This document shows, one piece after another, positions 22,220 to 32,880 of a stretch of 64,000 nucleotides of DNA. A program made the position numbers and the translations under genes. Below the pieces are notes generated by a model that was not told the DNA's origin, did not search any database, and saw only the letters and a list, made by a program, of their open reading frames with translations. The DNA is from Leptoclinus maculatus (lineage: Eukaryota > Chordata > Actinopteri > Perciformes > Stichaeidae), in the NCBI GenBank assembly GCA_032191485.1, contig JAVDOI010000041.1:1-64000 (forward strand), written 5' to 3'. Position 1 is the stretch's first letter; the number at the start of each line of letters is the position of its first letter.

Positions 22220-23650
22220 TGACTGTTTTGAGGTACTCAGAAAGTCCAGATTCCTTTTTGGTTATGTAGCCGGTGAGATACATGATGCATGAATATGCAT
22301 TGAGAATATAACTAACATCAATATTGGCATCCCAGGCTTCAAGTAAATGTGGATTATATCCATTTACCCAGCAGTCTTTTGGCTCACGTTTCAGTATCAC
22401 CGCACTGGATTTGTTGATCATATTGAGGCATCGTTCATACTCATGGAGTGTTAAGTCACATCGAGCTAGGAGCTGCTGCAAACTGAGTGAGGCAGTTTCA
22501 GGTTCATTCAGCAACAAGTTCAGTGGTTGGAGCTTTGACTTTGCCATTTGCACTTGCAGCGGATCAACGTTCTCACCAGGTCTCGTTATGATTGTGTTTC
22601 TGGCAGGTGGTTTGGGAAATCCAAATCTGCAACCAGAGCTGGGACTTCTGAAACATGTCCTTGAGTGTTTTTTGCTGTGTATTTGCACTTCTGTTACCTT
22701 CTTGTACAGTTCAGGTTGTGAATGTGGGTCAGGCAGCTGAGCTGTGATGTATTTGGACACAAAATCTGACACAATCTGATCATCATCCTTCTCAAACACA
22801 GGTGCACCTTCTACCCATATGAGACAGTGAATGTGTGGGCTTCCTCTGTGCTGAAACTCAACTCGGTAAAAATAGTCAACAACTTTGCCGAGAGGCTGTG
22901 CAGGAGATAAGAGCAAATCTCTGAATAACGCCTCAACACGCTTATTAAACATGCGCATTGTTGTCACTGGATTGCTTCTCAGTATGTCACACTTTGCTGA
23001 CCAGTCGAGCCCTTCAACATTGACCTCTTCACCTTGCTGTCCTTTTATTGCCTCAATCACTTCAGGCCAACACATCTCAGCTGCAGAAAATGTACAAAAG
23101 AATGTGGGGGTTCCCAACTGTCTGATCATGGCAAAAAGATCTCTTGTAGTTTTCTCCCAATAAGCTGGTGTTCCTCTCAGCGGCTGCATTAATCTGACTG
23201 CATCTTTATTTCTCACCAGTCTCTCGACCTCTCGTTTATTTTGCAGCATACCAGAAGTTATTCTTCGTCCATCTCTAGTCAGAGGCTTTCCTTTCCTCAA
23301 CTGTATTGTCATGCTGGAGGTAGCCAAGTGTATTTCAGTCACAAACTGTGCAAAGAACAAATAATTTGTGTCTCTGGCAAAACGATCATCAGTACAGAAA
23401 AGCCTTGCTTTGAAATAACTGCTGGGTGTTACTTTAATACGTCTCATTTCATCCAGTGTGTTTTGACCTGTAGGGAACTGTACAGGGAAAGCCATCGCCT
23501 CAAGTTTAGGTGTTCTGAAAAAGCCAACAGGACTGTTTCTTTCTGCAGGGGCAACAGAGTAGATTCCTTCACTGAAACATAAAATCTCCTCTGAAACATC
23601 ACATGGCTGAAGACATGATTCAAGAGCAAAACCACCGTTAGTCACCTTCC
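22220..23650 (-). pseudogene. Helitron HUH Rep (rolling-circle endonuclease) domain, copy A
   Basis: Open frame of roughly 475 codons carrying the Helitron-like N-terminal and Rep domains. The HUH motif is visible as HRGSPHIHCLIW. The tyrosine motif is visible near the C-terminus as YLTGYITKK, with two tyrosines four residues apart and a following Lys. These are the residues that nick and covalently hold single-stranded DNA in rolling-circle transposition. The 5' edge is a frameshift at about 23640 relative to the acidic/DUF6570 region. The 3' edge is the TGAC target duplication of the 964-bp LTR. One residue noted differs from B: C in A for R in B in the AAEM-WPEV segment. Confidence 0.9.
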
Positions 23651-23823
23651 TGTTCTGCATCATCTCTCTGCTCCTCTGGTTGTTCACCATCACATGACAA
23701 CATGTCAATATCCTGCTCACCTTCAGCCTCAGTTTCTGCCTCACACAGTGCACTTTTCTCACACATGTCAATGTCCATTAAATCAGCTTCATCATAATCA
23801 TTCTTATCCATTGTTTCATCCTT

Positions 23824-23874
<51 letters not shown>

Positions 23875-24348
23875 GTCATCATCAGGAAGTGTTGGGTCAC
23901 ATAGCTCAGCCTCATCTCTGATAGTTATGTCCTGGTATTGTGGATGAATGTGTTTGAGTTTGTGCAGCGCCTGCACTAGTTTAGACCAGGTGACAGTCTG
24001 GAACAGCTGATGACCTTTGTAACACAATCGTCTCTTCAGTTTCACTCTCATGACCTGGGACTCACTTCTCAGTCTGGGTAAGGCTTCCACTGTTTCCTGC
24101 ACCTCAGACGGGACACAAACCACGTTACCATGTATTGATCTCTGTCTTCCTTTGGGAAGAGGAATAATTTTGGCAAAGGCTATGCACTTAGCTATGAGAT
24201 GTCTCTCCAATATGTTGAGATCACACAGTTCAGGTGGAATGTCAGCGAGCTCCAAGTTGTTAGCTACAGCGAGTGTTGGCATGGCTCCATCTTTAAGATG
24301 ATTATGGCAGGTGTGACAAATCCACTCTTCCTTCCTCTCATCAGGCAC
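23638..24348 (-). pseudogene. Helitron DUF6570-like region with poly-Asp, copy A
   Basis: About 236 codons. A Cys-pair finger (ICHTCH) comes first. A segment then reads IPPELCDLNILERHLIAKC...SIHGNVVCVP, which resembles the DUF6570 region commonly found upstream of Helitron Rep domains. A run of about 19 Asp residues follows, encoded by an (ATC)n tract at about 23824-23881, then an acidic tail. It is frameshifted at both ends relative to neighbours, so it is a piece of one ancestral Rep-helicase protein. The poly-Asp run is probably a microsatellite expansion. Confidence 0.7.
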
Positions 24349-24695
24349 TTTGCACTGTTGTTCATCTCTGCACTCCCATCATCACAAACATGGACGTACT
24401 TTCCTGTCAGGCATGCTGCAACCATAACTGGATTTTGTACATAGTTTAACCTTTTACAGGGTCTCACTTGGTTTGGAAATGATGCTTTATGACAGACGGT
24501 GCACACATAAGTGGGACCAGCCTTTATTTGTGACCTGAAAACAGATATAGCCTCTTTGATCAAACTGTTGTCACTTTCTTCTGTTTGTCTAATTGTCCGT
24601 CTGTATTTCCTTTTTATTTTCATGGCACATCTTATGGTATGCATACTCCAATATGTAGGATTGTTTTTATATCTGTCTTGCATTATTTTTTTCAT
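24264..24695 (-). pseudogene. Helitron cysteine-rich (zinc-finger-like) segment, copy A
   Basis: Contains YVCTVCHKASF, CKRLNY and further cysteines, consistent with a zinc-binding region preceding the DUF6570-like domain. Its start carries one more unit of the basic R-Y-K-x-N-P repeat seen upstream. It is in a different frame from both neighbours. Zinc fingers at this place are known in Helitron proteins; DNA binding is inferred. Confidence 0.6.
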
Positions 24696-24775
24696 TAGTT
24701 GTCTGTGTCTTACCCTGAATGCTTGGTCATGAGCATAACGCTGAGTGATATGAGATCTCTTCTTCTGTCTAAACT

Positions 24776-25672
24776 CTACGCTTTCTTTATATCGAGCAGT
24801 GAAGCACTGTTTTTTTTCAGTCTAAAATCAGTATCGTCTCGGTACCGGGCCATGAATTGCTGTTTAAGTTTGTGTCTCAAATCAGGATTGTCCTTGTAAC
24901 GAGAGAGCACGTACTGTTTTTGTTTCTGTCTAAAATCAGGATTGTCCTTGTAACGAGAGAGCACGTACTGTTTTTGATTCTGTCTAAAATCAGGATTGTC
25001 CTTGTATCCAGAGACCACGTACTGTTGTTGTTTCTGTCTAAAATCATCATCGTTTCTGTAATGAGAGGAAATGTACTCTTTCCGTTTTTGCTGTAAGTCA
25101 ACATTGTCTCTTGTATTATTTATTTTCATTTGTCTAAATTCAGGATTGTTTCGATAATTCCAGCTTGCTTGATATTTTTTCTTTGCTTTATATGCTATAT
25201 TTGAAGCATACTTTTCCCTTTCTTTCCTTTTCTGATTCTCTTTTCTTTGTGGAGTTTTTCCTGAGACCAATAGTCTTCTCTTCATTTTACTCCTTTGGTG
25301 TTTACTAAACTTTGACAATCTACAGATGGTTTCCTGCAAAACAGTATCAGAGAGATCACTGGCAACAGTATTTATTATTGAAGGAGAAATGTTTGATTCA
25401 TTGACAGAAGCATCATGTGATGGAAGGAAACTGAATTCACTTGAGGGTTCTGGTTTATTTTGGGTATCGGGGAAGATGACCTCTTGTTGTCTCACAGATG
25501 ATGTAAAAGTGACGTCGGTGGACTCTCCTGTCATTATGTTATCAGAGGGATCACTGAGAACAGGGTTTATCACTTCAGCAGTCAATTCTGATTCACTGTG
25601 AGGAGCATCATGTGATTGGAATGATGTGATGAGGACTTCTGGTTGTTTCACAGCTGTGGTGTGAGGAGACAT
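24776..25672 (-). pseudogene. Helitron basic 18-residue repeat region, copy A
   Basis: Nearly 300 codons. The first half is acidic and Ser-rich with no known domain. After a Lys/Arg-rich stretch (about residue 130 on) comes a tandem array of about six 18-residue units with consensus RYKDNPDFRQKQKQYVLS, encoded by 54-bp DNA repeats at about 24830-25110. Such basic, aromatic repeats may bind nucleic acid (inference). The frame differs from its neighbours, so it is a broken piece of the same ancestral ORF. Confidence 0.6.
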
Positions 25673-25839
25673 TTCAGGTCAAATGTTCTCAGGACGATCA
25701 GTGGCTGTGTTTGTCTTTAGAGTCGGTGAGTTTGATTCATCAACAGCTTCATCCTCAGTGACCGCTGTAGGTCTGCAGTCTGTGTTTGGGAGAGCATCAT
25801 TCAGGTTGACTGTGTTCACATTGTAAAACTCCACAGGCT

Positions 25840-26514
25840 TTACTCATAGTTACAGGAGGACTGTGTGCCCATCATTCTGTAGGACTTCTTGAGCCTGTCA
25901 ATCATATCACTGAGACGTGTGAATGTCACCATGACAGCGGTACCAGGAGTACGTGAACCGGGGGGTAGGGGCAAACCTCTGGCTGTTCTGGAGTGTGGGT
26001 CAAAGAAACCGTATCTGCCTGACCTGGTTCTGAATACTGCAATACACAACAGTCTCATCAACAGCAAAGCGTACTTCACATCTGACAACAAGCAGCTCAG
26101 TCCTGACTCCAGGTCCAGAAAGCTATCGACAGCTCCAGGTAAAGGTTCTCCTAATGTGCCGAACCTAGAAAGTTGTGTCATGTCCACATAATGTGTCAAC
26201 CTGCGTGCAGGAACTTCATCAGGGAGCTCATCGGTAGTCAGATAGATGTGATCCACGACCCTTTTCCTGGTCTCTCTATACATCGTGTTACCTTTATCCA
26301 AAACAAGGTCGAGGTCTGCTCTGGTGATGTTTTCATTCTCATGAAGGAATGCAAGAAAGGTTAGTGAGTTACAGGTACACTGCTGATTTCTGGATCTGCC
26401 GTATTTAACAGAAGCCTGGCTGCGGGATGCACGGACATGTTGTTCATCTCCCAGATTTACACAGTCTGCATGAGAAGGTCCTGCTGCAAAAAAATGTGTG
26501 CCTGTGGTACACAT
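25840..26514 (-). pseudogene. C76-like (herpesvirus tegument-type) cysteine peptidase domain in Helitron, copy A
   Basis: About 225 codons with the layout of family C76 deubiquitinating/deneddylating peptidases. A Cys sits in QCTCNSLTFLA (about residue 47), and an Asp-His pair in FFDPHSR (about residue 170). It lies upstream of the Helitron Rep on the same strand. Helitrons and Helentrons of animals often carry an OTU-type peptidase; a C76-type one is the better visual match here because of the Q-C-x-x-N-S and D-P-H signatures. Its role in transposition is unknown; removal of ubiquitin-like tags from host or element proteins is the obvious guess. A frameshift separates it from the N-terminal region and another stop follows near 25681. 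Confidence 0.6.
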
Positions 26515-26936
26515 GATGCATCACTTTGACCTCTGTGGTTTACCTGCTTCACATTAGAAGACCCTGCCTCACATGACTCATCACTGTGTTGTCCTCTCTT
26601 TACAACGTCTGCATATGATACCTGTGGTACACGTGACACATCACTTTGACCTCTGGAGTTTTCCTGGTTGACATTAGAAGGCCCTGCCTCACATGCAGCA
26701 TCACTGTGTTGTCCTCTCTTTACAACGTCTGCATAAGAAACCTCTGGTACACATGAAGCATCAGGCTGACCTCCCTGTTTCACACTTCCAGCATGAGACG
26801 CTGCAGACATCTTAACTTCTCCACTGCTCTGAGGACCACCACATTCTGCTTCTTCAGTCGTTGTTGCACAGTGAATCTCATCAGACCTCTGCCAGCGCAG
26901 CTTCTGAGCTTGTGACCTCTTACCCTTCCTTGGCAT
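26457..26936 (-). pseudogene. Helitron N-terminal repeat region, copy A
   Basis: Begins at an ATG with the basic stretch MPRKGKRSQAQKLRWQRSD, then two to three units of about 41 residues containing VSYADVVKRGQHSD and SCVPQ. It is the most upstream Helitron coding I can see. It overlaps the peptidase piece in another frame (frameshift near 26490). No known domain. The basic start could be a nuclear localisation signal (inference). Confidence 0.6.
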
Positions 26937-29900
26937 TGTTGTTGTGTTTCAAAACCACAAATGTTATTGTTTTACTTTTATTGTACAAAATCAAGATATA
27001 ATATTAATGGTAAAATATTACTATTAACGAAGCAGGATCTGAAGATAGTAGTAACCTGTGTCTGATTTTAGTAATCAAAAGCACTTAGGAATGATAAATT
27101 AACTCGCAGAAGAGTTCTGGGTTAAATGCTTCAAAACTATTCAATTTATAATTATACACCAAAAGAGACTTCACAGTATCCAAGCAAATGTTTGATCCAC
27201 AAAATCCTAACCAAGTCTGTATAAATAAATTGTGTTCAAAATATAACACAATAAAGAGATCAATATTAATGCTCCAATTTTACTTTACTGAGACAATATG
27301 ATATTTGTATATTTTAGTGTTTGTGATACAAATTATTTGAATGTCAAATTCAGTGACAGTAACCTTAATTATATTCCTTACAGTCTTAATATATTAATGC
27401 TAATATATTTAGGTTAATATCTAAACACCAAAATCAAAAAAATCCAGTTGTTTGACTTATTACAGCAAATGAAGGTTTAAACAACAAATCACTTCTACAC
27501 ATTGATTTAAATAGTGTGATCAGGTCTTTACTTGGTCTGTATACGTGTATAAGGGACTGTGTACTAAAGGAACAGATTGTACTTAATATTAAAGATGCTT
27601 CTCAAAGAAATCTGTGGAAATATATATATTCAATGTAAAAACTGAAGTTTAACACTGACACACAACTGAAGACAAATGATGCTACTTCAAATACTGTTGA
27701 TTGAAGCCACCTAAATCTCAATAAATGTTTTTTGTAGTAATACAATACACTTGAACTTGTTAATTGAAACTGTAAAGACTTCAGTGAGATTTCAAAAAGC
27801 CTCAATTTATAGCTCGTTAGTATAACTACTACTAAGGAAACAGTATTTAAAGTGTACGAACCAGAATGTATGAACAATTTAAGGCTGACGCACTACAAAG
27901 AATATATTAATTTCAAAGCTTTGTGTAATATGTAAAGATTTAAATTACACCCAGAATACACAATTTAAATATTTACTACCAACACAACCAGTAGTCCAAT
28001 ATCAGCTATGATCTGTTCTGACCCTAAACTGTTTGCACTCACCAGCAGAGAATAAGTTAATACTACTACACTATACTATGGTTTATGTTCAGAATCAGGA
28101 AGAGTTGTCGTGGCAGTGAGTTGACAGATGAATGCTTCTGAAGAACGTTGGGTCTGCAGACAGGAAACAGACACTCCAAATAAATGCACTTCCTCCTGAT
28201 AGATGTCTGGATTTTATTTCAGTAGGAACAGGTTAGACAACAAAACACTTATACACACTGAATGATTCAAACAATGGATGTTTAGATGGAAAATAATTTA
28301 AATAATAGTGAATACAATGTATGTAGTGGTATTACTTTTACTCGTATGTAGACTAGTCAAGTGAACAGTTTGAGTGTGAAATATCTGTTACCAAAACAAA
28401 CCTCTGGGTACAAACCAACAGAGCTCCTCAGCAACAAAGATCAGGAACAACTGGACTTATTCTCTAATGTGGATCTAATGTTTATGTATATTGACTAGAA
28501 TGCAGTTCTTTAATTATGTTAATTGAATCATGCACAAGAATTTATATACTTAGAAATTTACCAGATTTAATTCTAAATTATAATTTATTTTTACCAAATG
28601 TTTGTGATAGAAGTGTAACTTTTTCAATTACAACTAAATGATGTGTATGTCTTTTTCAATTATATGTTCAAACAAATTTTGTTGAAAAAATCTCATAGTA
28701 TATTTCAAATGTGTTGTTCAATTTGTACAAACAGTAATAGTATTCTATAGATGTATATGATGTAGATAGAAGATTGAAAGAGGTGAGCGTGAGAGGAGAA
28801 TCTCTCAGATCATTCAAAAAGATAGATCAGGTACCAGTAACCCGAGGATTGTGAGTGGATCAGAGGATCAGTGGAGAGACAGAGAGTGGGAGAGATGAGA
28901 GACTCTCAGGTTTTCGTTCAACAGACAGGTTGTGATAACCATGTAATTCAGTTCAGAATTCCAGTAATTTGTTCAGAAGTTTTTCAGAAGGTTCGGTAGG
29001 TTTGGAAAGTTCGGTAACCGATAGAGTGGGATAGAAGAGGGATACAAAGAATGAGTTCAAAATCAAAGACAGAGCGGTACATTGACAGGAAAGCTAGAGG
29101 AACCAATGCTTAGACAGAGTGGATACAAGGTATAGGAAAGACAGAGAGCCAATATGATAGAGGAGAGGGGAGACAGCTGGACAGCAGGACACCTGTAAGA
29201 CACAATAAAGACACACATTAGACAGCAGTCTGAATAACAAACTAAGTAACTTCTACTCTAAGCTAACAGATCAGTGAAGTGTCTGCTCACATGACCATAA
29301 TGTAAACGCATCATGACAGTAGAACAGGTAATACTGCACAGATTTATGTGAAATATCATGAAATGATATGAAGTATGGCTGGTTTAGAAGTCTCACATTT
29401 CCACTAACTACAACTTCACTACAGTGTGTTTAAAACCTGCAGTATGAAGTGTTTTAAGTAAAAGTGTTGATTCATATGTGAACTTACTGTCAAGTCACCA
29501 CGGAGACACCAACTCTGATCTGCAGTTAGAGACAGGAAGGAGGAGGCCAGAAGAAATGGAGAGAGAAAGAAATGATCTTTACTTTCCTATCAGAAAACCA
29601 GTGTGTCACATCTCATTTCAATCTAGATCAAACTGTTATTCAGGGTGGGTCATTTAGTGTTCAGTACGTAATGAATGGAGTCCTGTCGAGGCTACATTTG
29701 GATGGGAAGTCATTCTTAATGTAAACCAATGTAATATTAGTTTAGTAATAGCAAAATGATAATTCATGTGTGTGAACTTACACTTCAGAGATGGCAAGGA
29801 GTCACAGTGATGGTCTGCAATCAGAGACAGAAAAGAGGAGGAAGGAGGAGGAGGGGGAGGGTGAGAGAGACTCATCATTACAGCTCATTTTATTTCCTTG

Positions 29901-30575
29901 TTAATTATCAAAGTCTCATTCGTGAGACTATAGAATTACCCAGGAACTTATGTTAGTCTTCAATAAATATCGTTAAGTTGCTTTAGAGATAAATAAATCA
30001 CACAAAATAAATTAATCTGGTGTGAATCTAAACAAAATTAAATGGTCTAAGATACTTAACAGTTAAACATCAAGTTATGTGATCTATTGTCAATTTGAGT
30101 TACAGTATGTCCGTACTTACCAGCCAAAGCGCAAATGTGGATCAATGTTCTCTTTGCCTAAGAGAGGAAACAATATTATTGTCTTCCATGTGTATGAGCA
30201 ATAAAGGGTTAAAACTAGCAGAACTACAGAACACCCACAACACATGACAGCTCCATCTCAGCTCTATGTGAGGGCTCACTGTGGACTAATAATGGATGAT
30301 CTAATGTCTCTGTATACTGAATATATAAAGTCATGTTCCTATAGATATTAGTGATTACTACAGAATACTATCAGCATCATATGAACAAAGGTTATTTGTA
30401 CATTAAGGTCTAATTCAAGATCACAAAGCTTGTGTATGATCAAGTGTGCTTGGCATGTGTCTATTGGTCACTTTTGGTTACAGATTTACACATTGAGACA
30501 TAAAGTGGCCAGAATGGTAATTGAACAGCTTTAACTGCAGATTAAACTAACATGAACAGTTATATAACACTGACT
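26937..30575. other. AT-rich gene-free stretch upstream of the Helitron
   Basis: About 3.6 kb of AT-rich DNA with no supported gene and no clear tandem repeat. The Helitron's 5' terminus should lie somewhere here, but I could not identify it. Short purine-rich patches lie at 28770-29180 and 29815-29870. Confidence 0.5.
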
Positions 30576-32010
30576 GTAACGGGGGGGGGAGTCCTCTAAG
30601 ACCTGAATGACTGTATGAGAGAGAGACACACACACAGAGAGAGAGACACAGAGAGAGACAGACAGACAGAGAGACAGACAGACAGAGAGAGACAGACAGA
30701 CAGACAGACAGAGAGACACACACACAGAGAGAGAGAGACAGACAGAGAGAGAGAGACACAGAGAGACAGACAGAGAATTTTGAAGCCCAAAAGCATTTAA
30801 ACTGCACTGCTGAAACCCCTTCTAGTTGAAATGTCTAACTATGGTGTCTGTAGCTGAAAGTATGAGGAAGAAGAAGGCTTTGAAAGTTGAAGTTTAATTA
30901 ACAGGATTTGAAGATTTTCTCCATAGACATCCCATTAAAACAAATTGCAAAAAGCTTAATAATTCAAAAAGTTGAAAGATTACAAATATGAAAAGTCATA
31001 TCACCTCTCTCCTGAAAGCTGAACATTTTGATATTTCAACGGTTTCTGTAGCTTAAAAAAATGTCAGTAGTAGTGATATTTGTAATAGTAGTAGAAGTTG
31101 TAGTTGTAGTAGAAGTATTATTAGTAGTAGAAGTATTAGTAATTAGAAGAAGTAGTAGAAGTAGTAGTATCAGTAGTCATAGTAATAGCTGTAGTAGTGG
31201 TCGTAGTATTTAATATAACAGTAGTAGTAGTAGAAGTAGTAGTAATAGTAATGGCAGTATTTCAAGTAGCAGTAATAGCAGCAGTAGTAGTAGTACTAGT
31301 AGTAGTAGTAGTAATACTATAAATATTAGCAGCAGTAGTAATAGTTGTCGCAGTATTAGTAAGAGCATTCATTATTTCAACAAAAAAGCGTAATTTTGAG
31401 CTTAATGTTTAAATACAGTTTATCCATGAGGCTTTTATTTTGAAAGGGTGGGGCTGGGTGGGGGAGAGAGGAGACAGAATCAGATTGTATGAAACACACA
31501 AACAGAGGTTATTAAATGATAGTCTTCATCACAAGCATTCCAGTTAGATTTCACTGTGTGGGGCTTTCATTTTGAAAGGGTGGGACTGGGTGGGGGGGAG
31601 GGGAGACGTAATCAAAATGTTTGACACACATAAACAGAGGTTATTAAATGGCAGGCTTCATCACAAGCATTTCAGTTAGAATTCACTCTTTGGGGCTTTT
31701 ATTTTGAAATGGTGTGTGTGGGGGGGGGGGGGGGGGGGGAGAAAGGGAGAGGAGACAGAATCATAATGTTAGATAAATGACAGGTTTCATCACAAGCATT
31801 TCAGTTAGAATTCATTCTGTGGGGCTTTTATTTTAAAATGGGGTGTGTGTGAGAGAGAGAGAGACACACAGAGAGAGAGACAGACAGAGAGAGAATGTTG
31901 AAGCCCGAAAGCATTTAAACTGCACTGCTGAAAACCCTTCTAGTTGAAATGTCTAACTATGATGTCTGTAGCTGAAAGTATGAGGAAGATGAAGGCTTTG
32001 AAAGTACGGA
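30576..32010. repeat. Second locus of the composite repeat seen at 1-4.4 kb
   Basis: The tcctctaagacctgaatgac module starts near 30591, followed by (ACAG)n. The gcatttaaactgcactgctg module follows near 30791, a degenerate TAG tract at 31065-31365, and repeated tttcagttagaattc modules to 31900. A further gcatttaaactgc copy lies near 31909. Same family and order as in the first 4.4 kb. Confidence 0.8.
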
Positions 32011-32880
32011 CGCGGCTCAAGGCCTTAACAAAAGCCTAAAGTTAAAGGTGACTTACATAAAAAGTTACAATTTAAAAGTGTGTGTGTGTGAAGGCATGTG
32101 CAGTGACGCATGGCCAAGGTGACCTGGCAGACATTAATGCGACGGCAGGCCTCAAGGCCTGTGAGAAGGGTTAGGAAGGTTCAGGTCCGAGACTGTTACA
32201 TATTACCTAGACAGTACCTGTCCTTACTTAACCACGAGGTCCCCTGGAAAGTCCCTGCACATGAGTGAGTGTGTGTGTGTGTGAGTGTGTGTGTCAGTCT
32301 ATGTCGTAACTGCACATCCGTGCAGCAGGCGCCGTCTTACAAGAGACACAGAGCCCTATGCCTCTTTCAGTTACTTTTTTGTTTTACTGTATTTTTCATT
32401 CATTGTTTTGCTGAGCAGCAATATGGTGCCGTTAACACCTAATAACCAGGGCCTTCCGTGCAGAAGGAATCCACAATTTCGCAAATACTCCAGCTCATCT
32501 AACAGTTAGCACAACATGATGAACCCAGTAGCCCTAATCCGTCTCTGAGCTTCTGTGCACCGTTTTGTAATGCAGCTCCAAAGTGCTCTACTGTGGTAAG
32601 ACCACGCTCACATTGTAGACAAGACAGACGCTGTTTGAATCTCAGTGAACATGAAAAGAATTCTCCTCCAGTCTGACTAAATATGTTAACTTTATGATCT
32701 TTTGATGTTTGTGTTTTGAGCTAACTTAGCCAGCTGGTTATTGATTATTATTATTAATATAATTATTATTGACTTATTGTATTATTTAATGAATCTCTGA
32801 ATTGTTGTTTCATGACATCTTGTTATTTAGTGTCTGGTGTCTTCTCTCTCTCTCTCTTTCATCTTCTATCATCTCTCCAG
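32011..32880. other. Stretch upstream of the SRCR exons
   Basis: No gene seen. GT runs near 32070-32300. A pyrimidine-rich acceptor tract (ctctctctctctctttc) leads into the first SRCR exon. A signal-peptide exon for the receptor should lie upstream, but none could be picked with confidence. Confidence 0.4.

Noticed and set aside
32802..32880. Signal peptide for the SRCR receptor read from the frame starting at 32802
   Set aside because: The stretch is the pyrimidine tract of the intron before the SRCR-1 exon; its hydrophobic look comes from ct repeats.
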